In this document: in pieces, positions 23,137 to 30,419 of the stretch
How positions within the stretch are numbered: position 1 is the first letter of the stretch
How the letters are laid out: every line of letters starts with the position of its first letter
Source: JBDUDK01 sp040002995
GTDB lineage: Bacteria; Actinomycetota; Acidimicrobiia; Acidimicrobiales; Ilumatobacteraceae
Assembly: GCA_040002995.1 (NCBI GenBank)
Contig: JBDUDK010000109.1
Location: 1 to 34,981 of the forward strand
Reading direction: 5' to 3'
DNA: 34,981 nucleotides
The notes under the pieces: model-generated
Told to the model about the DNA's origin: nothing
What the model saw: the letters and a program-made list of their open reading frames with translations, nothing else
The model's database searches: none
Translations under genes and position numbers: made by a program

Positions 23137-23354
23137 CAGTTGCCGATGTTGTTGACCTGTGTGCTTGCTTTCGCGCCCGCGCCGTCGAGGATGTCGCGGA
23201 ACAAGACGAATGCCGCCGCCCCGATCACCGCGACGATCAGGACGGCGATCGCCATGCTGATCACTCCCTCCGCGCGCTCCTCGCTTAGCCGATGGCGGAC
23301 CGTCACCCACGCGGCGACCATCGTGGCGGCGAGGCGGTCAAGGATTCCTTGCAT
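23136..23354 (-). CDS. Flp-like pilin subunit
   Basis: A 72-residue protein with N-terminal hydrophilic/basic leader (MQGILDRLAAT ... RHRLSEERAEG), then one hydrophobic helix (VISMAIAVLIVAVIGAAAFV) and a short polar tail ending QVNNIGN. Size, position between tadC and the tadE-like genes, and composition point to the major Flp pilin. Processing after Gly in RAEG/VISMA is a guess; the typical Glu at +5 is not seen. It is the only gene in the operon with both a gap (17 bp) and a strong own ribosome binding site, fitting the need for excess pilin. Confidence 0.72.
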   Translation of the reverse strand: MQGILDRLAATMVAAWVTVRHRLSEERAEGVISMAIAVLIVAVIGAAAFVLFRDILDGAGAKASTQVNNIGN

Positions 23355-23359
23355 GTGCT

Positions 23360-23366
23360 CTCCTCT
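23360..23366 (-). promoter_or_regulatory. Strong ribosome binding site of the flp-like gene
   Basis: AGAGGAG on the minus strand, five bases before ATG 23354. All other internal genes of the Tad operon start by stop/start overlap, so this site probably raises pilin translation above that of the machinery genes. Confidence 0.7.
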
Positions 23367-23371
23367 GTTGG

Positions 23372-24271
23372 TCAAGATCCGGTGAAAATCCGCATTACCT
23401 GGAGGAACGGGACGCCGAGCAGAATTACGCCTGGTACGAGAGCTGCGACCGTGACGGGGATCCACACTTGTTGCGACCGCCGTTCGAGTGTCTCGGTCAG
23501 CCGGCGTTGCGCGTCGCTCCGGATCGAGCGCGCCTCTTCGGCGAGCAACCGTCCGAGGTCACTCGTTTCCCGGTTGAGCGCGAGCACGCTGATGAGTCGA
23601 TCGACGGCGTCGACGTTCGCGATCGTGCCCCACTCGCCGAGTGCGCGGTCTTCGCCGAGACCCTGACGGATGCGGACGCCAACGCGAGAGAGATCGGCCG
23701 CACAGGCGCCACCGCCGCGCGCCGCAATGCGATCAAGCGATGCAGTGAGCGAAAAACCGGCCGAGATGAGCATCGCTAGTTGTTCAGTGACGACGGGTAG
23801 CTCGTAGAAGAGTCGGTCCTGCCAGTCACGCGAGGCCCGCGCCAGGCGTTCCTCCACCAGGAGGAAGGCCACGAATGGGGTCCCGAGGATCAGCGCGACA
23901 CTCACCACCGGTGCAGGGTGGGTCGCAAGAGTGACCAAGGCACCGAGTCCGAACGCCAGCGCGCTCCAGCCAATCTGACGAAGACGGAAGCCGGCAACGT
24001 CGAGTGAGGAGTGCACACGTTCGAGCCGGAGCGCTAGCGCCTCGCTCACGCCGGCGACCCGAGCGAGCCGATCGCCCACCGCGTTCGCCAACGGACTGAC
24101 GACCTCACGAAACGACGCGAAGGAAGTCAGGCCCGAGTGAGCGCCCGCAGCGGGGCCGTACGACCGCAGCCGCGCCGCAAGCCGGGGCCGGGCGAACCAT
24201 CGCAGCTCGCCAAATATGAGCGCGGTTCCTGTAAATAGAGCGAGGGCGAGCGCGACGACGAGCCGGCTCAC
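23372..24271 (-). CDS. tadC: Tad pilus inner-membrane platform protein TadC
   Basis: A 299-residue type II secretion F-domain protein. It has an N-terminal TM helix (LVVALALALFTGTALIFGEL), a pair of central TM helices (IGWSALAFGLGALVTLA and VSVALILGTPFVAFLLVEERL), the cytosolic T2SSF helical bundle (LFYELPVVTEQLAMLISAG, SLTASLDRIA) and a final TM (WIPVTVAALVPGVILLGVPF). With TadB it forms the platform that couples the TadA motor to pilin extraction. GTG 24271 overlaps the tadB stop as GTGA. Confidence 0.87.
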   Translation of the reverse strand: MSRLVVALALALFTGTALIFGELRWFARPRLAARLRSYGPAAGAHSGLTSFASFREVVSPLANAVGDRLARVAGVSEALALRLERVHSSLDVAGFRLRQIGWSALAFGLGALVTLATHPAPVVSVALILGTPFVAFLLVEERLARASRDWQDRLFYELPVVTEQLAMLISAGFSLTASLDRIAARGGGACAADLSRVGVRIRQGLGEDRALGEWGTIANVDAVDRLISVLALNRETSDLGRLLAEEARSIRSDAQRRLTETLERRSQQVWIPVTVAALVPGVILLGVPFLQVMRIFTGS

Positions 24272-25155
24272 AGCGGAAATACCCGGCGCTCAGCAGGAAG
24301 GCGCAGCAGGCGAGCCGACCAGATCCAGCACACAATGATCGACGCGATCGAAGCCATCGTCGCAACCTGACCGGCCGGCGTCGCGTAGGCGGCGCGTCCA
24401 TCGCCGATCTGAAGTCCGACGAGCGCCATGCCCACGGGCACGATCACCACGAATCGACGGGCGAAACGGACGCCGGCCTGCTTCGCTCTAGCGTTCTTGC
24501 GACCTTGGACATCGACACGTCGATCTTCCGCGAGGGCCTCCAGGCGGCGGTCGAGCGAGGCGCCGCCCAACTGCTGAGCCACCACAAGCGTTTCGAGCGC
24601 GGCGTCGGCCGTCGGATCGACGAGTTGGCTCTTGAGCACGGTCACCGTGCGTCCAAAGTCGGTCGAGAGGAGCCACTCGCGTTGAGCCGCTTCGAACGCG
24701 GGACGGAGCTGGACCGGGCCGCGAGCACCGACCTCGAAGAGCGCCTGAGGAATCCCCCGTCCCAGCGAGCCCGTGAGTACCCGGATTTCCTCGATCATGC
24801 GGGGCCACGCCTCTTGCGCGGCGGCGATGCGTGCCGCGCGACGGCGACGCGACGATGCGATGGGTACACCAGCTGCGAACGCGCCCGCCGTGAGCGCCGG
24901 CACCGCCGCGCCGAAGAGCGCGTACGTGAGCGTCGCGACCGTCAGGAAGGCCACCGCCGAAATCGCGACGACGTCTCGAACGCGTACACCGGCCAGCCCG
25001 GCCTCGGCCAACCACGACTGCATACGGCGCGTCGCCGGTCGGACGGTGGTTGCAGGTGGCGGTCCGGGTCGCAGGCCGTGCCACCCGAAGAAGACCCCGG
25101 TGACCACGAGGAGCGTGCCGTAGCCGGCAATCGCGGCGACAAGCAGCGCGATCAT
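24268..25155 (-). CDS. tadB: Tad pilus inner-membrane platform protein TadB
   Basis: A 295-residue type II secretion F-domain protein with an N-terminal TM helix (IALLVAAIAGYGTLLVVTG), a second pair around VAISAVAFLTVATLTYALFG, the cytosolic domain (EAWPRMIEEIRVLTGSLGRG, QALFEVGARGP) and C-terminal TMs (FARRFVVIVPVGMALVGLQ, MASIASIIVCWIW). ATG 25155 overlaps the tadA stop as ATGA. It is the partner of TadC in the pilus platform. Confidence 0.87.
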   Translation of the reverse strand: MIALLVAAIAGYGTLLVVTGVFFGWHGLRPGPPPATTVRPATRRMQSWLAEAGLAGVRVRDVVAISAVAFLTVATLTYALFGAAVPALTAGAFAAGVPIASSRRRRAARIAAAQEAWPRMIEEIRVLTGSLGRGIPQALFEVGARGPVQLRPAFEAAQREWLLSTDFGRTVTVLKSQLVDPTADAALETLVVAQQLGGASLDRRLEALAEDRRVDVQGRKNARAKQAGVRFARRFVVIVPVGMALVGLQIGDGRAAYATPAGQVATMASIASIIVCWIWSARLLRLPAERRVFPL

Positions 25156-26435
25156 CGCCCCTCCTCGAGCAACGCGATCGCATCGACCCCCGCGGTTGCG
25201 AGGAGGCGGCCCAGTCGCACAGGAACGTGACCGGTCCATCGCAGCGGCTGACCTCGGCCCGAGCGTCCGAAGAGTTCGGTGACCGTGAAGTGAACGCTGT
25301 CGGCACTGCCGATGAGGTCCTCGACCGCGAGAATTTCGGAGACCTCCACCACATTGCCGACTCTCTCGGTGTGAACGACGAGATCGATCGCCTCGGCCAC
25401 GAGGTGGTTGAGCGCGCTGGTCGGAAGGGCGGACTCGGCGAGTTGGCATACGAAGCGCAGACGCGTGAGTGCTAGCCGCGCCGAACCAGCGTGAATGGTC
25501 GTGAAGCCCTTCACTCCCGAGGACAGAGTTAGGAGCAACGGCAAGGCCTCTCGATCGCGGACTTCGCCGACTATGGCCACGTCGGGAGCCATGCGAAGGA
25601 ACCCGCTCACGAGCCGTCGAAGGTCGATGGCGGGGCGATCGGCGCGTGCCGCGCGCGTTTGCATCTGGGCGACATTCATGAGTGCGAGATCCGCCTCGAA
25701 CACCTCCTCCGCCACTACTACTCGCAATGCGGGATCAAGTTCCGCCGCGCAGCAGGCGAGCATCGTGGTCTTGCCCGAGCCCGGAGCACCGGCGAACACG
25801 ATCGAGGTGCGGGCGCGCACACAAGTCGCCAGAAAACGCGCGCCGGCTTTCGTGATCGTGGCCCGCTCGACGAGTTCGTCGAGGGAACGAAGGGGAACAC
25901 CGGTGAATTTCCTGATGTTGACGATGACGTGGCCGCCCCGAGCGACATCGCCATGCACGATGTGCAAGCGCGCGCCGTTGTCGAGCTGCGCGTCTTGCAG
26001 CCCTTCTGCCGGGTCGAGCTTGCGGTGTGCGCTCGATGCGTCGTCGAGAATCTTTGTGAGAATCCGCAGCACGTGCTCGTCGTCGTGGAAGACCTCGTCG
26101 TGGACGCCACTCGGACCGTGGTGGCGCTTCACGAAAATCGCATCCGGACTGTTGACCATGATCTCCCACACGTCGTCGTCGGCGAGGAGTGGTTCCAACG
26201 GTCCGTAGCCCGTGAGGTTGCGCAACGCGCGGTCGGCGACACCCTCGGGATCGGCGAGTGGATAGGGCCGCAACCCTCGGCGATGCTCGATGTTCCAACG
26301 ATCGACTTCGTCGCTGATCAACGCTTCGAGTTGCGCAAGTCCCTCCGGTCGCTTCACGTCGATGGACGATTCCTTGGCCCTGTGTTGAACGGTCTGTTCG
26401 ATCTCCGCGAGGGGCGATCTCTCAGCGACGCTCAC
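25152..26435 (-). CDS. tadA: Tad pilus assembly ATPase TadA (CpaF family)
   Basis: A 427-residue hexameric secretion ATPase. The N-terminal domain has GYGPLEPLLADDDVWEIMVN, the hallmark of CpaF/TadA. Walker A is GAPGSGKTT (residues 216-224), the Asp box is near VVVAEEVFE, Walker B APDVAIVGEVRDREA, and the His box FTTIHAGS. It powers assembly (and possibly retraction) of Flp pili from the cytoplasmic face. GTG 26435 overlaps the tadZ stop as GTGA. All catalytic motifs are intact. Confidence 0.92.
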   Translation of the reverse strand: MSVAERSPLAEIEQTVQHRAKESSIDVKRPEGLAQLEALISDEVDRWNIEHRRGLRPYPLADPEGVADRALRNLTGYGPLEPLLADDDVWEIMVNSPDAIFVKRHHGPSGVHDEVFHDDEHVLRILTKILDDASSAHRKLDPAEGLQDAQLDNGARLHIVHGDVARGGHVIVNIRKFTGVPLRSLDELVERATITKAGARFLATCVRARTSIVFAGAPGSGKTTMLACCAAELDPALRVVVAEEVFEADLALMNVAQMQTRAARADRPAIDLRRLVSGFLRMAPDVAIVGEVRDREALPLLLTLSSGVKGFTTIHAGSARLALTRLRFVCQLAESALPTSALNHLVAEAIDLVVHTERVGNVVEVSEILAVEDLIGSADSVHFTVTELFGRSGRGQPLRWTGHVPVRLGRLLATAGVDAIALLEEGR

Positions 26436-27715
26436 GACGCCTCTTCAGTCGCCCACGAGCCGAGCGTGCCCGGTACGACTGGCAGCGTCTCGTTTGGGCG
26501 ACGAGAAGGCCGAAGCAGTCGTTGTGTCAGAAGCCCGATGAGGGGGGCGACGACCGCGTTGGGGAGGGCCGTCGCATCGCGCACCGAGCCTTCGACCGAC
26601 CGCCGGTCGGGGATGAAGACGACGGGGTGCAGATCGACCTTTCGCCCAAGTGCCGGCCTGAGAAGGTCGGCGATCGCACGCGTGATCTCGGCCCGCGCCG
26701 ATGGGTGGCGGGGTGCTCGATTGACGACCGGGATGACTCGTTCGGGCTCGATCCCGTGCTCTACGATGTCGGCGATCATTCGACTGAGAGCGTGAACTGC
26801 CTTAGTTGTTCCGGCCCCGACAGTGACAATCGCGGTCGCCCGGTCGACGGTTGACCGAGCGAGATGATTGCGCTCCTCGACTTCGAGCGAGCCGGTGAGC
26901 TCATGACCTTCGAGGTCGGGCTCGATGTCGGCGACCACGATCGGGTAGGCGCGCCGCAGACCGTCGAGTGCCGCGTCCACAGCGCGCGGCCGCAGCGCGG
27001 CCCATTCGTGATGGCGCCGGAGCCCAAGGAGAAGGTGATATCCGCGACCCACGACGTCGTAGACGAGGTCCCGATGTTCGTCGGGAGACAGATGTCCGAC
27101 GCGATGGCCCTCGACGAGTTCGGGGAGGCCGGGAACGATGTCGGGAGTGCCGTGCAACATGGCCTGATCGGCCCAAAGGCAAAGATCGGCCAGAAGCACT
27201 TCGCCCATAGCGCGGCGGGCGGCCAGGCCTTGTGCGATGGCCATCGCGATCGTCGACGCGCCGGTGCCACCCGGCCCGGTCACCGCCACGAGATGCCCAG
27301 CTACGCCGTCGTCGTCCGGCGCGACGTCGGCCGTGGCGGCATCGGTTCGATGGATGGGATGCGCCACTTGGCCGAGGACGCCGACGAGCTCGTCACGACT
27401 GAAGCCCGATGGCAGTGCAGCATCCGCGCCGAGTACGCGCCAATCGCGGCCGGGGCGGGGCGGCCCCACGAAGAGCACCGCGCATCCGCAGTCGTGCGCG
27501 CGATCGACGAGATGTCGATCGACGCCGAGGCGATCGACATCGACGACGAGCGCCGAGAACGGCCGGTCTCCGGCCAGACGGGCGAGGGCCTCCTCGACGC
27601 TCACGCAGGCAACCAGCTCGACTGCAAGTGCACCGGCGGTGGCCCAGCGCTGGAGCTCGCGGAACCACACGGAGCGAGCGTGCGGCAGGGCGAGCACGAC
27701 AAAGCGTTCGTTCAC
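26432..27715 (-). CDS. CpaE/TadZ-like pilus localisation ATPase
   Basis: A 427-residue protein: N-terminal atypical receiver-like domain (residues 5-120, VVLALPHARSVWFRELQRW, ALVVDVDRLGVD), then a ParA/MinD-like domain (VAVTGPGGTGASTIAMAIAQ, VLLADLCLWADQAMLHG, IVVADIEPDLEG, VIPVVNRAP). TadZ/CpaE proteins mark the pole or site where the Tad machine assembles. The deviant Walker A (GPGGTGAST, residues 147-155) lacks both the signature and the P-loop lysine, so ATP hydrolysis is doubtful. GTG 27715 overlaps the previous stop as GTGA. Confidence 0.83.
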   Translation of the reverse strand: MNERFVVLALPHARSVWFRELQRWATAGALAVELVACVSVEEALARLAGDRPFSALVVDVDRLGVDRHLVDRAHDCGCAVLFVGPPRPGRDWRVLGADAALPSGFSRDELVGVLGQVAHPIHRTDAATADVAPDDDGVAGHLVAVTGPGGTGASTIAMAIAQGLAARRAMGEVLLADLCLWADQAMLHGTPDIVPGLPELVEGHRVGHLSPDEHRDLVYDVVGRGYHLLLGLRRHHEWAALRPRAVDAALDGLRRAYPIVVADIEPDLEGHELTGSLEVEERNHLARSTVDRATAIVTVGAGTTKAVHALSRMIADIVEHGIEPERVIPVVNRAPRHPSARAEITRAIADLLRPALGRKVDLHPVVFIPDRRSVEGSVRDATALPNAVVAPLIGLLTQRLLRPSRRPNETLPVVPGTLGSWATEEAS

Positions 27716-28398
27716 GGAGCCGGCTCGGCCGCGCATGTGGAGGCGCCCTGCACAGGCGAGCTCCCCCTAGTGAGTGTTACTTCGCCCGTGCGTTGCGCGT
27801 GCACCACAGCGATGACTTCGTCGTCTGTGGCCAGCGAGAGACGGACGAGCTGGTTGCCCGACGTGACGACCTGGGACGCCTTCGAGATTCCCTGCACCAC
27901 CGCGGTGGCCGCGAGGACTGAGGTGCAACCCTCCTGCGTGGCGAGCACGCTCACGACATCACCGGTGAGCAGATCGGAAGCGAGCGCGCGCTCAGGCGGC
28001 AGCGACAGAGCGACTTCGTGGACGGGCACCGTGCCCGCGGCCGGTTGCAGCGCGCTCGCCTGTACGAGGTCGCCGGGGCTGAGACGGGCGGCCACGATGC
28101 GGCCGGCGATGGCTGCGGGGTCGCGAAACGTCGCCGCGCTAAGGCCTGAACCGAGTTCCGCGGGCACCACCGCGAGGTCGCTTGCGCGAAGTCGTGTGCC
28201 CGCCGCCAACGCGTGAGCGGCCACGACGACATCGGGCGGTCGGTGATGACGCTCTCCGGTGGCCAGCACGTACGCGCCCACCATCGCCACCGCGACGAGC
28301 AGGGCTCCGGCGACGGCCCGTCCGCTCGGCACCACGCGGCGACCGGCGACGACCAAGCGCGGCCCCGCGCCGGTGGCGGCATGCTGCGCCGCCGTCAC
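27712..28398 (-). CDS. cpaB: CpaB/RcpC-like SAF-domain pilus protein
   Basis: A 228-residue protein with a cytosolic basic stretch, one TM helix (AVAGALLVAVAMVGAYVLAT), then a SAF domain (VVVAAHALAAGTRLRASDLAVVP, ARLSPGDLVQASAL) and the RcpC/CpaB core (EVALSLPPERALASDLLTGD, VSVLATQEGC, QLVRLSLATDDEVIAVVHA). In Gram-negative Tad systems CpaB works with the secretin; this window shows no secretin gene, as expected for a monoderm. GTG 28398 is the first start of the operon, with only weak GGCGAG upstream, so the true start is uncertain. Confidence 0.8.
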   Translation of the reverse strand: MTAAQHAATGAGPRLVVAGRRVVPSGRAVAGALLVAVAMVGAYVLATGERHHRPPDVVVAAHALAAGTRLRASDLAVVPAELGSGLSAATFRDPAAIAGRIVAARLSPGDLVQASALQPAAGTVPVHEVALSLPPERALASDLLTGDVVSVLATQEGCTSVLAATAVVQGISKASQVVTSGNQLVRLSLATDDEVIAVVHAQRTGEVTLTRGSSPVQGASTCAAEPAP

Positions 28399-28438
28399 GC
28401 GCTCGCCGGGCGCGTCGGGAACGCGCGGTTGCCCGTGC

Positions 28439-28486
28439 TCCGCCTTCTGCCGTACGTACTGTCCGCCTTTGGTCCGCCCATCCGCC
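28439..28486. repeat. Direct repeats of TCCGCC upstream of the Tad operon
   Basis: TCCGCC occurs at 28439-28444, 28462-28467, 28473-28478 and 28481-28486 (GGCGGA on the minus strand), all in the same orientation within 48 bp. It is just upstream of cpaB and between it and the divergent small ORF. A self-complementary GTACGTAC lies at about 28452-28459. Head-to-tail repeats are the type of site bound by BldC/excisionase-like HTH proteins, one of which is encoded at 28690. A regulatory role is inference. Confidence 0.4.
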
Positions 28487-28499
28487 AGGAGGAGGGTGG

Positions 28500-28637
28500 A
28501 TGGACATTACTCAGCTCCCACGGCATTTCACAAGAAATATTGAACGTGCATTAAATAGCGCACCCATCGACGCCTTGCGACCCCCCGTGGTCGGCAGGAG
28601 ATATCGAATCTCAGCCGAAACGGTAGAACAGCACTAA
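28500..28637 (+). CDS. Candidate small protein, 45 residues
   Basis: A short frame MDITQLPRHFTRNIERALNS..., ending AETVEQH. It is supported mainly by an exceptionally strong ribosome binding site, AGGAGGAGGG at 28487-28496, three bases before the ATG. The first two thirds are clearly richer in A and T than the surrounding genes. The protein is hydrophilic, with no membrane segment, and no family is recognised. It is divergent from the Tad operon and 52 bp upstream of the HTH gene, in the same direction. It could be a leader peptide or small regulator, or the RBS may be coincidental. Confidence 0.4.
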   Translation: MDITQLPRHFTRNIERALNSAPIDALRPPVVGRRYRISAETVEQH

Positions 28638-28675
28638 ACAACACGAATATCCACCAGTCGGCGCCGTTGGCTGCC

Positions 28676-28681
28676 TACACT
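28676..28681 (+). promoter_or_regulatory. Candidate -10 box of the small HTH gene
   Basis: TACACT is followed by eight bases and then the ATG at 28690. No Shine-Dalgarno sequence intervenes (CCGAGTTC), so the transcript is probably leaderless or has a leader of one or two bases. Confidence 0.45.
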
Positions 28682-28689
28682 CCGAGTTC

Positions 28690-28935
28690 ATGAGCACCAC
28701 TGCCCCCGAGATCACGTGGTTGAGCACCGCGGAAGCGGCCGCTCGTCTTGGCATCACCCCCCGCACGCTGTACCGATTCATCGACGAAGGGCTGCTGCCC
28801 GCGTACCGCTTCGGGCGGGTGATCCGTCTTCAGCAAACCGAGGTCGATGAGTTCATCATCCGCAGTCGCATCGCCCCCGGCTCGCTCGAGCACCTCTATC
28901 CCGAGGTGGCCAGCAGCACTTCCGAGACCGATTGA
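28690..28935 (+). CDS. Small excisionase/MerR-type HTH DNA-binding protein
   Basis: An 81-residue single-domain protein. Residues 10-60 form a winged helix of the excisionase/BldC type: WLSTAEAAARLGITPRTLYR, FIDEGLLPAYRFGRVIR, LQQTEVDEFI. A short tail (SLEHLYPEVA) follows. Proteins of this form bind head-to-tail DNA repeats as developmental or stress regulators in actinobacteria; none of the usual integrase neighbours is present, so excision is unlikely. The gene seems leaderless. Its last 40 bp overlap the end of the opposing gene at 28896-29432. Possible targets nearby are the GGCGGA repeats before the Tad operon (inference). Confidence 0.85.
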   Translation: MSTTAPEITWLSTAEAAARLGITPRTLYRFIDEGLLPAYRFGRVIRLQQTEVDEFIIRSRIAPGSLEHLYPEVASSTSETD

Positions 28936-29432
28936 AGCCGTACGTGCACGGTGGTGGCGCGGCCGCCGAGGCGCAACGTCACCACGTCGACACCGACCGC
29001 CAGCAGTTCGCCTCGGAGCGGATCGCTATCACCGTCGAGGCTGAGTGCGACGATCGGTCGGTCACCGACGAGAGCGGCGAGCCACGTGCCGAGCGCGGGT
29101 CCACCGATCGGGCGGCGGTCGCCGGTCGGTCCTTCCGTGGAACCTCCATCGCGGCGTACCGCGCCCATCCGGTCGAACGGCACGGCCACGCGCGCCGATG
29201 CCGTCTCGATCACCACCAGGGCCTCGCTCACGAGGGTGAGCCGGCCGCGATGCGAACGTCCCGCCCGGGTGCGAACTACAACCTCCTCACCGCGTTCGGC
29301 GAGATCGACGAGCACACCCGCGAACGTGGCCTCCTCGGCCGCCTGTCGGGCCAGCCAACGCGAGCGACTCTTTCCGGCGATGGCGGCGTCGGCGCGCTGC
29401 TCGGCCGCCCACGCGTCGGCGTCATCGCTCAT
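28896..29432 (-). CDS. Hypothetical protein with two SH3/Sm-like barrels
   Basis: A 178-residue protein. The N-terminal 35 residues are helical and charged (MSDDADAWAAEQRADAAIAG). Residues about 36-95 (FAGVLVDLAERGEEVVVRT, RAGRSHRGRLTLVSEALVVIE) have the strand pattern of a small SH3/Sm-like barrel. Residues about 112-178 (DRPIVALSLDGDSDPLRGEL, VGVDVVTLRLGG) repeat that pattern. No family name can be given with certainty. ATG 29432 is separated by only 17 bp from the divergent phoH start and has a -10 box TAGCTT exactly six bases upstream, so it is probably leaderless. The next gene over is an RNA-related core operon, making an RNA role conceivable (inference). Confidence 0.7.
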   Translation of the reverse strand: MSDDADAWAAEQRADAAIAGKSRSRWLARQAAEEATFAGVLVDLAERGEEVVVRTRAGRSHRGRLTLVSEALVVIETASARVAVPFDRMGAVRRDGGSTEGPTGDRRPIGGPALGTWLAALVGDRPIVALSLDGDSDPLRGELLAVGVDVVTLRLGGRATTVHVRLQSVSEVLLATSG

Positions 29433-29438
29433 GGGGTC

Positions 29439-29444
29439 AAGCTA
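29439..29444 (-). promoter_or_regulatory. Candidate -10 box in the 17-bp divergent gap
   Basis: TAGCTT on the minus strand, followed by GACCCC and then ATG 29432. The six-base spacing equals that at 937-942 for the BTAD gene. The box lies inside the 17-bp gap before phoH, so the promoter for phoH must lie partly within this gene. Confidence 0.45.
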
Positions 29445-29449
29445 GCCCT

Positions 29450-30403
29450 ATGAGCCATTTCCAGCTCACGGTTCCCGCGAACCACCTCATGGCTGCACTC
29501 GTCGGCACACGCGATGAGCATCTGCGCGCCGTCGAGAGCGCGTTCCCCGACGCCGACATCCTGGTGCGGGGCAACGAGATCACAGTCACCGGCGACGACG
29601 CCGAGCGGGTGGGCAAACTGTTCGAAGAGCTCGTGGCCCTGCTGCAGCACGGGCACCGCATCGACGAGGTCGGCCTCCTCCGCACGATTGACATGGTGCG
29701 AGCCGACGAACGCCCGAGCGAGGTGCTCACGCACGAGATCCTCCGCGCCGCCAAGGGTCGATCGGTGCGCCCCAAGACGAGCGGGCAGAAGCGCTACGTC
29801 GACGCCATCCGCGCCAACGTCATCACGTTCGCGCTCGGGCCCGCGGGCACCGGCAAGAGCTGGCTCGCCGTGGCCATGGGCGTGCAGGCGCTCCAAGCGA
29901 AACAGGTGCAGCGCATCATCCTCACCCGGCCGGCCGTCGAGGCGGGGGAGCGGCTCGGCTTCCTGCCCGGCGACATGATGGCCAAGGTCGACCCCTACCT
30001 GCGCCCGCTCTACGACGCGCTGTACGACATGATCGAACCCGAGGGCGTGCAGAAACTCCTCGAGCGCCAGTTGGTGGAAGTGGCGCCGCTCGCGTTCATG
30101 CGCGGTCGCACGCTCAACAGCTCCTTCATCATCTTGGACGAGGCCCAGAACACGTCACCCGAGCAGATGAAGATGTTCCTCACGCGCATCGGCTTCGGCT
30201 CGAAGGTGGTGGTCACCGGCGACACCACCCAGGTCGATGTGCCGGGTGGTCGCAGCGGTCTCGTCGATCTCGAGCACATGCTCCGCGGCATCGACGGGCT
30301 GTCGTTCATCCACCTCACCGGGGCCGACGTCGTGCGCCACCGCATCGTCGCCGACATCGTCGCCGCGTATGGACGCGCCGACGAAGAGCGCTCCAACCGC
30401 TAG
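29450..30403 (+). CDS. phoH: PhoH-family ATPase
   Basis: A 317-residue protein: N-terminal KH-like region (residues 30-65, FPDADILVRGNEITVTGDD), linker with RSVRPKTSGQKRYVDAI, then the PhoH P-loop domain. That domain has Walker A GPAGTGKSWLA, RPAVEAGERLGFLPGDM, Walker B FIILDEAQNTSPEQM, and GDTTQVDVP. PhoH proteins are RNA-associated ATPases, probably helicases, that act with YbeY in rRNA and ribosome quality control. It heads the core operon phoH-ybeY-corC-era. The start at ATG 29450 has no clear ribosome binding site and lies 17 bp from the divergent gene. Confidence 0.93.
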   Translation: MSHFQLTVPANHLMAALVGTRDEHLRAVESAFPDADILVRGNEITVTGDDAERVGKLFEELVALLQHGHRIDEVGLLRTIDMVRADERPSEVLTHEILRAAKGRSVRPKTSGQKRYVDAIRANVITFALGPAGTGKSWLAVAMGVQALQAKQVQRIILTRPAVEAGERLGFLPGDMMAKVDPYLRPLYDALYDMIEPEGVQKLLERQLVEVAPLAFMRGRTLNSSFIILDEAQNTSPEQMKMFLTRIGFGSKVVVTGDTTQVDVPGGRSGLVDLEHMLRGIDGLSFIHLTGADVVRHRIVADIVAAYGRADEERSNR

Positions 30404-30419
30404 TCGTGATGAGCCCTCG

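Noticed and set aside
24505..28216. Several long open frames on the plus strand opposite the Tad operon
   Set aside because: They are shadow frames created by high third-position GC; their translations are Arg/Ala/His-rich and lack domains, while the minus strand gives a complete, overlapping Tad operon.
28690..28935. HTH gene considered as a phage or integrative-element excisionase
   Set aside because: No integrase, attachment repeat or tRNA target is visible nearby, and the surroundings are core genes.
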